Below, one piece after another: positions 8,028 through 15,241 of a stretch of 64,000 bases of DNA (positions within the stretch are counted from its first letter, which is position 1; every line of letters begins with the position of its first letter). Below the pieces are notes generated by a model. It saw nothing but the letters and a program-made list of their open reading frames with translations. It was not told where the DNA came from and made no database searches. The stretch covers positions 232,663 through 296,662 of the forward strand of contig NZ_BMTW01000005.1 of NCBI RefSeq assembly GCF_014649875.1, in the 5' to 3' direction. A program made the translations under genes and the position numbers. The stretch comes from Streptomyces rubiginosohelvolus. Lineage in GTDB: Bacteria; Actinomycetota; Actinomycetes; Streptomycetales; Streptomycetaceae.

Positions 8028-9587
8028 TCAGAGCCGGCGGAGTTCCCACAACCGCCAGATCGCGTCCTCGGCGAGCAGATGCCCGCCCAGGACGGTGGAA
8101 CGCGTCACGACATGGCGCTGTTTGTGCCAGACGGGAATCAGGGGAGCGTCCTTCGCGATCGTGTCCTGGACCGCCCGGAACCGCTGAATGGCCTTGCTGC
8201 GATCGGTGAACCGCTGGGTGTCCCTGATGGCGTGGTCGACCTCGGCCGATGTGTAGCCGTTGCCGAGGACGTTGCCGGTCCCCACCAAAGGCTGGACGAA
8301 CGTGTCCGCGTCGGGGAAGTCCGGTATCCACTGGTAGAGGTGGACGTCGAACTCACCCTTCAGGCTGCGCTTCTGGTACGTCGTGAAGTCACGCTCCTCG
8401 ACCAGCTCCACCCGGAACAGGCCGTCCTTCTCCCACTGCTCCTTCAGCGCACGCGCCTCGACGGCGGCGATCCCGTTCTGGTGGCCGAGCTTGATGCGTA
8501 CCGGAGTGCTGACGCCGGCGGACCGCAGGCGTTCGGCCGCGTACGTGGCGTCCGCCTCCGGGTAGCGGTCGAAGAACGCCGTGCTGTGTCCGACGACGCC
8601 CTGCGGGACGAGTGAGTACAGCGGCGTCACGGTGTGCTCGAACACCTCGCCCGCCAGGTGCCCGCGGTCGATGAGCGAGGCCAGGGCTCTGCGGGTCTCG
8701 GCGCGCCCCAACGGCTCCCGCTGGGAGCGCATGTTCAGCACGAGGTAGTGGGCTTCGGCGCTGTCTCCGGCGGAGAGGCGTACGTCCTCGTCGCTGGGGT
8801 CGATCCCGGCGAGGGTGGCGGCCGGAAGTCCCGCGTAGGCGATGTCGACCGTCCGGGCGTTCCAGGCCTCTTCGACGTTCTGCGATGTCTCGAAGTAATG
8901 GACCTCGACCGCGACCCCGCGTCTGGTCACGGCGCCCTTGTACGCGGCGTTCGGCTTCAGGGTGATGGACTTCTCGGCCGTGTAGGACGCGATGACATAG
9001 GGCCCCGAACCCGAGGCGCTCTTCTCCTCCCGCAGCCGGTCCGCCGGGAACTCCGCCGGGTCGACGAGGGACCCGGCTCCGGTGGCGATCTTCGACGGCC
9101 AGGTGGCATCCGCGGTCGCGAGACGGAACGTCACGAGGGAACCCCGGGCGTCCACGGAAAGGAGGTTCGCGAACAACGGGCCGGGCCCCAGCGGATCGCG
9201 GATACGCAGAATGCGTTCGAACGAATGCTTCACCGCCGTCGCCGTGAGGGGATTCCCGTTGGAGAACGTGAGGCCGTCACGGAGTTCGCACCGGTACGTG
9301 GTGAGTGCGGGGGAGGTGAATTCACAGGACTCGGCCGCGTCGGGCTTCGGGGTGGGCGACCCCGGTTCGAAGGTGAGCAGGTTCTGGTAAATGTTGGTGA
9401 AGACCGCCCAGGAGCCGGCGTCGTACACCCCGGCGGGGTCCAGTCCCGCCAGAACACTGGACGTCCCGATGGTGATGGGCTTTTCGTCCGCGGAATCGGT
9501 GGGGGATAACTGGCAGCCACTGGCGAACAGAAGTGCGAAGGATCCTGCCAGGATTCCGGGGCGGATGAATGTCATGGAGGTGCTCAT
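8028..9587 (-). CDS. Family 5 extracellular solute-binding lipoprotein (oligopeptide type), orphan
   Basis: A 519-residue lipoprotein of the DppA/OppA family (SBP_bac_5). A short N-terminal signal ends at the lipobox 'FASGC' (Cys25); the body has the family pattern 'GTSSVLAGLDPAGVYDAGSW' and 'LRDGLTFSNGNPLTA'. It would sit on the outer face of the membrane and bind peptides or similar ligands. I chose the ATG at 9587 because AAGGGA lies just upstream; two ATGs slightly further upstream lack one. No permease or ATPase genes flank it, so it must share a transporter encoded elsewhere or act in sensing. The upstream region has a -10-like TAGGTT (9631-9636, minus strand) and a dyad shared with three neighbouring promoters. 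Confidence 0.88.
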   Translation of the reverse strand: MSTSMTFIRPGILAGSFALLFASGCQLSPTDSADEKPITIGTSSVLAGLDPAGVYDAGSWAVFTNIYQNLLTFEPGSPTPKPDAAESCEFTSPALTTYRCELRDGLTFSNGNPLTATAVKHSFERILRIRDPLGPGPLFANLLSVDARGSLVTFRLATADATWPSKIATGAGSLVDPAEFPADRLREEKSASGSGPYVIASYTAEKSITLKPNAAYKGAVTRRGVAVEVHYFETSQNVEEAWNARTVDIAYAGLPAATLAGIDPSDEDVRLSAGDSAEAHYLVLNMRSQREPLGRAETRRALASLIDRGHLAGEVFEHTVTPLYSLVPQGVVGHSTAFFDRYPEADATYAAERLRSAGVSTPVRIKLGHQNGIAAVEARALKEQWEKDGLFRVELVEERDFTTYQKRSLKGEFDVHLYQWIPDFPDADTFVQPLVGTGNVLGNGYTSAEVDHAIRDTQRFTDRSKAIQRFRAVQDTIAKDAPLIPVWHKQRHVVTRSTVLGGHLLAEDAIWRLWELRRL

Positions 9588-9658
9588 GCTTCCCTTGGTC
9601 ATGGGCATGGCGATGTTGCGTCGGTGGGGGAACCTAGTGACAGAGCGTGCGCGTTTTT

Positions 9659-9683
9659 TATCCGTGGGCGTGAATCACGGATA
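9659..9683 (-). promoter_or_regulatory. Shared dyad, site B (lipoprotein promoter)
   Basis: TATCCGTG-N9-CACGGATA, a perfect 8-bp inverted repeat and the best copy of the shared motif. It lies 22 bp upstream of the TAGGTT -10 element of the solute-binding protein gene, over a region with no recognisable -35 box (an A-tract instead). That is the layout expected of an activator-dependent promoter. Confidence 0.6.
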
Positions 9684-9854
9684 CGGCGTTGTGCGCACGG
9701 ACCGGCCCGCTGCGGTGTGCGTCGCGGCGGGGCCACGGCGTCGGGCACGCCGCTCGCCCGCCGTCGCCGGGCTCCGGTCGGCCGGATGCGGGGCGAGCGC
9801 GGCCGGGATTGCCCTTCGGATGCCGGGATACGTACGGGGCGCGTACGAGATACG

Positions 9855-9880
9855 TATAGGTGATCGGGTCATTCCGGATA
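9855..9880 (+). promoter_or_regulatory. Shared dyad, site C (107-aa protein promoter)
   Basis: TATAGGTG-N10-TCCGGATA matches the shared dyad at 6 of 8 positions in each half. It is followed directly by TTGAGG (9881-9886) and, 21 bp after the dyad, by TACGTT (9902-9907) as a plausible -10 box. The surrounding 350-bp gap (9588-9938) also holds a repeated GATACGTA element (about 9826 and 9849) but no coding sequence that I can support. Confidence 0.4.
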
Positions 9881-9938
9881 TTGAGGGCCGGACGCACCTC
9901 GTACGTTGGAGATACCGCGACACCGAGGAGATGGCGTC

Positions 9939-10262
9939 ATGGCCGAGTTCTACTTCCAGGTCAATGTCCCCACCCGGAACACCGTGCAGCCCGACCGGTG
10001 CGGCCTGCACGTCTTCACCGGGTGCGCGGAGACCGAGTCGGATGCCCTGCGCATCGCGCGCGAGGCGTGCGACGCGGCGGTCGCCGCACAGAAAGCCGGC
10101 TTCGCCATCCCGCGCCGGCGCCCGGACGGCTGGGGAGCGCGCGGCGTACGTTCCGGCTGGGTGTTCGACTGGGCGGCCGCGACCGTGGCCGTCTGGGAAC
10201 ACGACCGGACCTTCTGGGCCGCCAGGTCCTTTCTGCCGGTGGACGCCCCTCGGAGCCGGTGA
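9939..10262 (+). CDS. Hypothetical 107-aa protein
   Basis: A small soluble protein with no signal peptide or membrane segment, starting 'MAEFYFQVNVPTRNTVQPDR'. I do not recognise the family. It contains two Cys (in 'DRCGLHVFTGCAE'), an Ala-rich helical centre and several Trp near the C-terminus ('GWVFDWAAATVAVWEHDRTFW'). The ATG at 9939 is preceded by GAGGAG at 8 nt spacing, a strong site that decides the start against ATGs further upstream. It lies between the lipoprotein gene and the convergent LuxR gene and has a copy of the shared promoter dyad, so it may belong to the same response. Its stop falls inside a 15-bp tandem repeat. Confidence 0.7.
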   Translation: MAEFYFQVNVPTRNTVQPDRCGLHVFTGCAETESDALRIAREACDAAVAAQKAGFAIPRRRPDGWGARGVRSGWVFDWAAATVAVWEHDRTFWAARSFLPVDAPRSR

Positions 10263-10310
10263 GCCCGGAGCCCGTGACCTCGGAGCCGGTGACCTCAGAG
10301 CCGGTGGGTG
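10251..10310. repeat. Four 15-bp tandem repeats at the convergent gene ends
   Basis: Units of CGGAGCCGGTGACCT type occur at 10251-10265, 10266-10280, 10281-10295 and 10296-10310, with one to three differences each. The array covers the stop codons of both convergent genes (107-aa protein and LuxR regulator); in the 107-aa frame the first three units each carry a TGA. It is a small minisatellite. Confidence 0.85.
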
Positions 10311-13156
10311 AGGTCGCGGCGGGAGAGCGCGCCGGTCTTCCGCATGGCACCGGCGATGTGCTGCTCCACGGTCCGCGGGGAGAGATGCAGGGTCGCGGCG
10401 ATCTCCCGGTTGGTGAGGCCGGAGGACGCGAGCTGCGCGACCTCCGCCTCCCGGGGGGACAACTGGTCGGAGTGCGACGGACGTCCGGGCGGGCGGCCCT
10501 TCTTGGCCGGCTGCCGGGTACGCAGCAGGGCCCGGGCCCGCGTCGCGTCCCAGACGGCGCCGAGGTCGGTGAAGTGCTGGGCGCAGGACTCCAGTTCGGC
10601 GATGGCGGAGGCGGTGGTGGCGGGGTTCGGGGAGCTTTCCGGACCTGCCGGGGCCGCCGGCCCGGTCCGGCCCTCACCCGCGCCGGCCGCCGCTGACTCT
10701 CCGGCCCCGCCCTCCGCCACGCCCTCCGTGTCCGCCGCGAGTTCGCACCGCGCCGCGCACTCCGTGGTCAGTGCCTGGCTGTAGGGGCGCGGAAGCTCCG
10801 CGTAGGCCGCCGCCGCCTTCCGGTACGTCTCCGCGGCTGCCGGCAGGCCGTCCGGCCGCCCCTCGGCCAGGGCCTCGCTCTCCGCGAGTACGGCCCGGCT
10901 CCAGGTCAGCGCGGCCCTGGCGGCGGGCGCGTCCGCATCGCCGAGGCCCTGGGCGAAGTCCCGGACCATCGAGTGCGCCGTGGCTGTGTCGCCCGCCCGC
11001 GCCAGGGCCTCCACGGCCCACGGCGCGAGTTCCGCGGCCCAGGGCCACACCCCCTTGTCGGCCACCACCGTCCATGCCGCCCGTGCCTGTTCCGCCGCGT
11101 CGGCCACCTCCTGGCGGGCCAGCGTCAGACGGATCACGGCGCCGGCCGCCGTCGCGCCCAGGGGCACCGGCAGGTTCTCCGTACCGAACGTTCCGCGCTG
11201 GGACAGCCAGGCCCGGGCCTCTCCCCAGTCCCCCTGGGCGACGGCGAGCAGGCCGCGTACGACGTAGGCGTCGGAGGAGAGGAACGGCATGTCCGCCGTG
11301 TCGGCGACGAAGTCCTCGCACCGCTTGGCCAGGCCCAGCCACTGGCCGGTCCACCACTCCTGGAGCAGCCGCGTCCCCGACGCGCTGTGCTCCGTGTACG
11401 GCGCGCCGCTGCGGGTGGCCAGCTCGCGGCCCTCGGTGAGCAGACCGTCCACGCGCCGGTAGAAGCCGAGCCAGACGGCGGAGTCGGCGGCGTTGCACAG
11501 ACCGCGCGCCGCCTGCCGGGCGCAGGCGGGGTCCGTGCTCTGTACGGGCAGCCGCTCCACCAGGTCCCAGGCCTCGGGGTCGGCCCAACTCATGGCCAGC
11601 CCCACGTGGTTGGCCAGCACCGCCGTCCGCATGGCGTCGTCCCCGCTGTCGTCCGCGGCGGCCGCCGCCTTGATCAGCCACCCCCGGTGGACGTCGAGGG
11701 AGGCGCCCGGCCAGTAGGGGGTGACCAGGGCCGCCATGGCGCGGGCGGCCAGCACGGATCGCACCTCGCGCAGTTCGGCGGCGGCGACCTCCAGGACCCG
11801 CCAGCCCTCGGCGAACCGGCCCATCTGGTTGGAGAGCATCAGCCCCAGGTCGAGCCGCAGCTCCCCGCGTACGGCCGGCGGAAGATCCGCGTCCCGCACG
11901 ATCTGCTCCAGCACCTCCACGGTCTGGTCCGAGCGCAGCCCGGTCACCGCGTTACGGGCCAGCAGCGGCGCCAGCCGGGCCCGGGCCTGCGGAGGGATGC
12001 CCGGGGTGGCGAGCGTCCGCTCCAGCAGGGTGATCGCCTCCTGGTGCCGGCCGGACGCCGCCGCCGACTCGGCCGCCTTCTCCACCGCCCTGAGCCAGCC
12101 GCGGTGCTCGCCGGCCGCCCGGTGGTGTGCGCCCACGGCGGCCCACGGCACGGGCTGCCTGCGGCTGAGCACCCCGGCCGCCCGCCGGTGCAGGTCCTGC
12201 CGTACGGGACCGGGCACGGTGTCCCGTACGGCGTCGGCGGCCAGCGGCACGGCGAAGCCGTAACGCCCCTCGCCCAGCTCCGCCAGCGCCGCGCTCTCCA
12301 GGGCCCGCAGCAGCGCGTCGCTCCCCGGTACGGCCCCGAGCCCCGACACCGCGATCAGCTCGTCCCGGGCGGCGGGCCCGTCCAGGACGGCGGCCGCCCA
12401 GACCAGCGGCCGGTGCGCCGGGGACACCGCGTACGTGCGGCTGAGCACCAGCTCCGCCAGGCGGGCCGGCACCCCGGCCGCGGCCACCTCGGCGGCGGTG
12501 CCGGTGAAGGCGGGCCGCTGTTCCCGCAGCATGGCCAGCAGATCGACGACCGCCCGGGGAACCCCGCCGGTGCGCTCGCGCAGCGCGCTCACGGCCTCGG
12601 CCGTACAGCTCTCGCCCAGCACCTCGGCGGCGGCCCGGCGGACGCGGTCCTCGTCCCAGGGCGCCAGCCGGTCCCCGAGCACCGTCAGCCGGAAGGGGTA
12701 CGTCATGGCGGAGCCGCCCAACGGCATGCCGGGGACGGGGAGTTCCTCGGGGCGGTAGGTCACGGCGGCCGCCGATCCGGGCTCCATCCCCGCCAGCACC
12801 CGGCGCAGCTGTCGCAGCTCGTCCTCGTCCGCCCGGTGGACGTCGTCCACCAGCAGCAGGGCCGGCTCCCGCCAGACCTCGCCCTCCGCCGGCTCCGGCC
12901 GCCCGCCGTCGGCCCCGCACCGCCACCACAGGCGGGCCACATCCGGTGTCCCGGGCAGCTCGGCCAGCTCGCGCAGCAGATGCGTCTTGCCGAGGCCGGC
13001 GGCGCCTTCGACGAACAGCAGCACCGGCCCGGCGTCGGGGGCGGCGAAGGCGCGGGCGAGGGACCGCCGGGCAGAACCACACGTCGCGATCACGTCGCCA
13101 CCCTCGCTCTCCGTCGTCCCGCTGCCCCGGCCCACCACAGTGATGCCCAGGCCCAT
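10295..13156 (-). CDS. LAL-type LuxR family transcriptional regulator
   Basis: A 953-residue large ATP-binding LuxR regulator. An N-terminal P-loop NTPase has Walker A 'GAAGLGKT' near residue 49 and a Walker B-like 'ALLLVDDVHRADEDEL'. A long helical TPR-like middle follows, and a C-terminal LuxR helix-turn-helix ('LSPREAEVAQLASSGLTNREIAATLHLSPRTVEQHI') ends the protein. LAL proteins are usually pathway-specific activators. The ATG at 13156 fits the family start ('GITVVGRG') but has only a weak GAGA ribosome-binding site; GTG at 13189 is an alternative. The frame stays open to 13444, but that leader does not look coding. A -10-like TAGCTT (minus strand, 13387-13392) with the shared dyad 21 bp further upstream suggests autoregulation and a 5' leader of about 225 nt. 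Confidence 0.9.
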   Translation of the reverse strand: MGLGITVVGRGSGTTESEGGDVIATCGSARRSLARAFAAPDAGPVLLFVEGAAGLGKTHLLRELAELPGTPDVARLWWRCGADGGRPEPAEGEVWREPALLLVDDVHRADEDELRQLRRVLAGMEPGSAAAVTYRPEELPVPGMPLGGSAMTYPFRLTVLGDRLAPWDEDRVRRAAAEVLGESCTAEAVSALRERTGGVPRAVVDLLAMLREQRPAFTGTAAEVAAAGVPARLAELVLSRTYAVSPAHRPLVWAAAVLDGPAARDELIAVSGLGAVPGSDALLRALESAALAELGEGRYGFAVPLAADAVRDTVPGPVRQDLHRRAAGVLSRRQPVPWAAVGAHHRAAGEHRGWLRAVEKAAESAAASGRHQEAITLLERTLATPGIPPQARARLAPLLARNAVTGLRSDQTVEVLEQIVRDADLPPAVRGELRLDLGLMLSNQMGRFAEGWRVLEVAAAELREVRSVLAARAMAALVTPYWPGASLDVHRGWLIKAAAAADDSGDDAMRTAVLANHVGLAMSWADPEAWDLVERLPVQSTDPACARQAARGLCNAADSAVWLGFYRRVDGLLTEGRELATRSGAPYTEHSASGTRLLQEWWTGQWLGLAKRCEDFVADTADMPFLSSDAYVVRGLLAVAQGDWGEARAWLSQRGTFGTENLPVPLGATAAGAVIRLTLARQEVADAAEQARAAWTVVADKGVWPWAAELAPWAVEALARAGDTATAHSMVRDFAQGLGDADAPAARAALTWSRAVLAESEALAEGRPDGLPAAAETYRKAAAAYAELPRPYSQALTTECAARCELAADTEGVAEGGAGESAAAGAGEGRTGPAAPAGPESSPNPATTASAIAELESCAQHFTDLGAVWDATRARALLRTRQPAKKGRPPGRPSHSDQLSPREAEVAQLASSGLTNREIAATLHLSPRTVEQHIAGAMRKTGALSRRDLTHRL

Positions 13157-13413
13157 TCTCGGCGAACGACAACGGACGTACCTCTTCACGGGTAGTCGCC
13201 CGCGGTCACGGTCCGCGCACGCGGGGGGATGCGGATGCCCGGGCGTACGGAAGGCCCTTCGGCGAAACGGCGCGCAGCGGAGCACGCCCGGCCGACTGCT
13301 GCCCGCAGGGCGCAGGGCCCTTCCGGCTGGGACCCGGGAGGACGACGCGCGCAGGTTCCTTCCGCAAGCCCGGTCACCGCGGCCCGAAGCTATGCCACGG
13401 CTGTGCCTACGGA

Positions 13414-13439
13414 TATCCGAGGAGGCGGATCCACGGATA
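13414..13439 (-). promoter_or_regulatory. Shared dyad, site D (LuxR regulator promoter)
   Basis: TATCCGAG-N10-CACGGATA, 15 of 16 matches to site B. It lies 21 bp upstream of TAGCTT, a candidate minus-strand -10 box for the LAL gene, in the 404-bp divergent gap (13157-13560) between the LAL and cupin genes. It could also act on the cupin gene 121 bp away on the other side. Nothing else coding is evident in this gap. Confidence 0.5.
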
Positions 13440-13560
13440 CGCAATCAAATGCTCGCCGTGCCGTGAGCCCGCCCCGGGACCGGCGGACTGCGGCGATGGC
13501 CGGGACGGAGCAGAAGCGGAATGATGGGACAGCGGGACGGATCGGAGACGGTGGTGCGGT

Positions 13561-14067
13561 ATGAGTGATCCGGCAGTGGTGGCGGCCGGCCAGGGACGCA
13601 GGTTTCCCGGCCCGACCGGAGCGCCGATGACAGTGAAGATCGACAGCTCCGCGACCGGAGGGGCGTACTCGCTGATCGAGTACTCCCACGCTCCCCACGC
13701 GCCGGGCCCGCCACCCCATGTGCACGAGCACCACGATGAGGCTTTCCGGGTCCTTGCTGGCGAGCTGAGCCTGGATGTGGGCGCGCGGACGCTGACACTG
13801 AGCGCGGGGGAGTACGCGGTCGTGCCCCGGGGCGAGGTCCACCGGCCCTACAACGCCGGAGAGGTCGAGTGCCGGTTCCTGTTCATCACCTCGCCGGCCC
13901 TGGACGGGTTCTTCGCGGAGATGGCGGACCTGAACGCGGCGACGAACGGCCATCCGCCGACCGCCGCGCTGAAGGAACTCGGAGCGCGCTGGGACTGCGT
14001 GTTCTCCGAGCTGCCCGAGGCGGGAGACGCGGTGACCCGCATGGTGAACGAGACGCCCTCGTCCTGA
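13561..14067 (+). CDS. Cupin domain protein
   Basis: A 168-residue single-domain cupin_2 protein. The first cupin motif is visible in 'PPPHVHEHHDEAFRVLAGEL' (His and Glu metal ligands, about residues 50-60) and the second around 'VVPRGEVHRPYNAGE'. The metal-binding beta-barrel is clear; the substrate is not, and the family ranges from dioxygenases and isomerases to sensors. It is transcribed away from the LAL regulator and followed by its own hairpin. GGAG lies 12 nt before the ATG. Confidence 0.8.
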   Translation: MSDPAVVAAGQGRRFPGPTGAPMTVKIDSSATGGAYSLIEYSHAPHAPGPPPHVHEHHDEAFRVLAGELSLDVGARTLTLSAGEYAVVPRGEVHRPYNAGEVECRFLFITSPALDGFFAEMADLNAATNGHPPTAALKELGARWDCVFSELPEAGDAVTRMVNETPSS

Positions 14068-14100
14068 CCCGGGGCGTCATCGCTCGGAGAATGCCCCGGG
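14068..14100 (+). terminator. Hairpin directly after the cupin gene
   Basis: CCCGGGGC (14068-14075) and GCCCCGGG (14093-14100) form a perfect 8-bp stem around a 17-nt loop, starting at the base after the cupin stop codon. Confidence 0.6.
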
Positions 14101-14130
14101 GACTTCCGGACCCCACGCCCATCAGCACGG

Positions 14131-14218
14131 GTCAGGGCCCACTCCCTCAGCACTCGATGATGTTCACCGCGAGCCCGCCCCGCGCCGTCTCCTTGTACTT
14201 CACGCTCATGTCGGCCCC
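14131..14218 (-). repeat. 88-bp direct repeat, copy 1: duplicated 3' end of sdaA
   Basis: This segment matches 15154-15241 at 86 of 88 positions. Bases 14147-14218 encode, on the minus strand, the same 23 C-terminal residues and stop as the intact serine dehydratase ('[20 protein letters not shown]'), but no gene body is attached. It is a gene-end remnant left by insertion or duplication; the DNA between the two copies carries the toxin-antitoxin pair. Confidence 0.9.
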
Positions 14219-14266
14219 ACAGTGCTCTGATTCGCACAAGAGGTGGGTCGGGTCGCGGCCTCGCGG

Positions 14267-14659
14267 TCAGACCTTGATGACGCGGATGCTGGGGCCGCAG
14301 AGCATCAGGAGGTCTTCGGGGTCGGATGTCAGGACGGTCGCTGGGGTTGGCGAGGTGAGTGCGGTGGCGGCCACGATGGCGTCGAGGGCGTACTTGTGGC
14401 CGTGCAGTCCGGCCGCGGCCAGGAGCTTGCTCGCTTGGCGGGCGACGGCTTCGGTGGGCGGGATGATGTTCACGCGGGAGACTGCGTAGTCGAATCGGGC
14501 CTGGTTGACCCTGGGGTCGCGTGCTTCGACGAGGGTGACGGAGCTGGTGATGACGCGGATGTCTTCGGCTTCGGCCGCGGCCAGCCACTCGCTGATCTCG
14601 GGCGTGCGTCGCACCAGTTTGGACAGGCCTTCGCAGTCCAGGACGAGCGTGCCGCTCAC
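14267..14659 (-). CDS. vapC: PIN-domain toxin, VapC-like
   Basis: A 130-residue PIN-domain protein. The acidic residues expected of the Mg2+-dependent RNase site are present: Asp8 ('LVLDCEGLSKL'), Glu45 ('SVTLVEARD'), Asp93 ('YALDAIVAATAL') and Asp113 ('TSDPEDLL'). VapC toxins cleave tRNA or rRNA and are neutralised by a partner. The GTG start overlaps the antitoxin stop (GTGA), the normal arrangement. The pair lies between two 88-bp repeats of the sdaA 3' end, and its DNA is slightly poorer in GC than the neighbours, consistent with acquisition. The RNA target cannot be read from the sequence. Confidence 0.88.
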   Translation of the reverse strand: MSGTLVLDCEGLSKLVRRTPEISEWLAAAEAEDIRVITSSVTLVEARDPRVNQARFDYAVSRVNIIPPTEAVARQASKLLAAAGLHGHKYALDAIVAATALTSPTPATVLTSDPEDLLMLCGPSIRVIKV

Positions 14660-14928
14660 GCGGCGTCCGCCGAGCCCGCGGCGTCGCCGCGGAGAATGGC
14701 GCGTTTGGCGTCGACCGCCGCCTGATCGACCGGGCCGTGTTCGGCTTCCGCGTCTTCGATGAGCTCGCGCAGGCGGTCCCGTTCCAATTGGCGCTGGATC
14801 AGGGTCTCGACGTAGGCGGACATGCCTCGTTTGCCTGTACGTGCCTTGAGGGCAGCGATGGTGCCTTCGTGGAGGGAGACCGATACGGGTCGGACGGGTC
14901 CTTCGCCGGGCGCCTGGGAGGTAGCCAT
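14656..14928 (-). CDS. vapB: Ribbon-helix-helix antitoxin, VapB-like
   Basis: A 90-residue protein with a ribbon-helix-helix DNA-binding segment at about residues 13-50 ('RPVSVSLHEGTIAALKART', then 'MSAYVETLIQRQLERD') and an acidic C-terminal tail of the kind that wraps a PIN toxin. It overlaps vapC by 4 bp. Antitoxins of this type repress their own operon; a small palindrome lies 12 bp upstream of the ATG. There is no clear ribosome-binding site, and a TTAAACT element sits just before the start, so the message may be nearly leaderless. The frame is open upstream to 15165, but that part has no coding character. Confidence 0.85.
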   Translation of the reverse strand: MATSQAPGEGPVRPVSVSLHEGTIAALKARTGKRGMSAYVETLIQRQLERDRLRELIEDAEAEHGPVDQAAVDAKRAILRGDAAGSADAA

Positions 14929-14939
14929 GCGGCCGAGTT

Positions 14940-14956
14940 TAACAAAACTCTTGTTA
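14940..14956 (-). promoter_or_regulatory. Candidate VapB operator palindrome
   Basis: TAACAA-AACTC-TTGTTA is a perfect 6-bp inverted repeat 12 bp upstream of vapB, unusually AT-rich for this chromosome and overlapping the presumed promoter. Autoregulation by the antitoxin is inferred from how such modules normally work. Confidence 0.55.
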
Positions 14957-15119
14957 TTGGATGAGGATGATTCTCCGACCGGGTGTGTCGGAGAGACATC
15001 CACAGATGCGCGGGTGTCGCGAACTTCCAGGTCAAGCGCACATCGCCGAGGGACCCGGCAGGGACTTTCGCGTCCGGCCCAGGGGCGGTCCAGGGACTTT
15101 CCGCCGTGCAAGCAGGGAA

Positions 15120-15162
15120 GGCCCTGACAGCGCTGAAAGATATAAACGCGCTGGTCAGGGCC
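15120..15162 (-). terminator. Hairpin after sdaA
   Basis: GGCCCTGACAGCGC (15120-15133) pairs with GCGCTGGTCAGGGCC (15148-15162) with one bulged base. Its right arm (GTCAGGGCC) lies inside the 88-bp repeat, while the left arm exists only at this copy, so the terminator straddles the repeat boundary. Confidence 0.65.
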
Positions 15163-15241
15163 CACGTCCTCAGCACTCGATGATGTTCACCGCGAGCCCG
15201 CCCCGCGCCGTCTCCTTGTACTTCACGCTCATGTCGGCCCC
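15154..15241 (-). repeat. 88-bp direct repeat, copy 2 (end of intact sdaA)
   Basis: The functional copy: it contains the last 23 codons and stop of sdaA plus 16 bp beyond. Its partner is 1,023 bp away at 14131-14218 in the same orientation; the two differ only at two positions just past the stop codon. Confidence 0.9.

Noticed and set aside
9624..9863. Possible small gene in the gap before the 107-aa protein
   Set aside because: No ribosome-binding site, Arg-rich composition typical of non-coding GC-rich DNA, and it overlaps the promoter elements of both neighbours.
10251..10310. CRISPR-like array
   Set aside because: The 15-bp units are directly tandem without spacers, and no cas genes are nearby.
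13157..13444. N-terminal extension of the LAL regulator up to 13444
   Set aside because: The encoded residues are Arg/Pro/Gly-rich with no conserved pattern, they cross the promoter dyad and candidate -10 box, and the family start fits 13156.
14131..14218. A separate short gene at the sdaA fragment
   Set aside because: It has no start codon context or ribosome-binding site and is an exact copy of the sdaA C-terminus; it is a duplication remnant.
14219..15153. IS element or transposon carrying vapBC
   Set aside because: No transposase, no terminal inverted repeats and no short target duplication; the flanking repeats are 88 bp and derive from sdaA.
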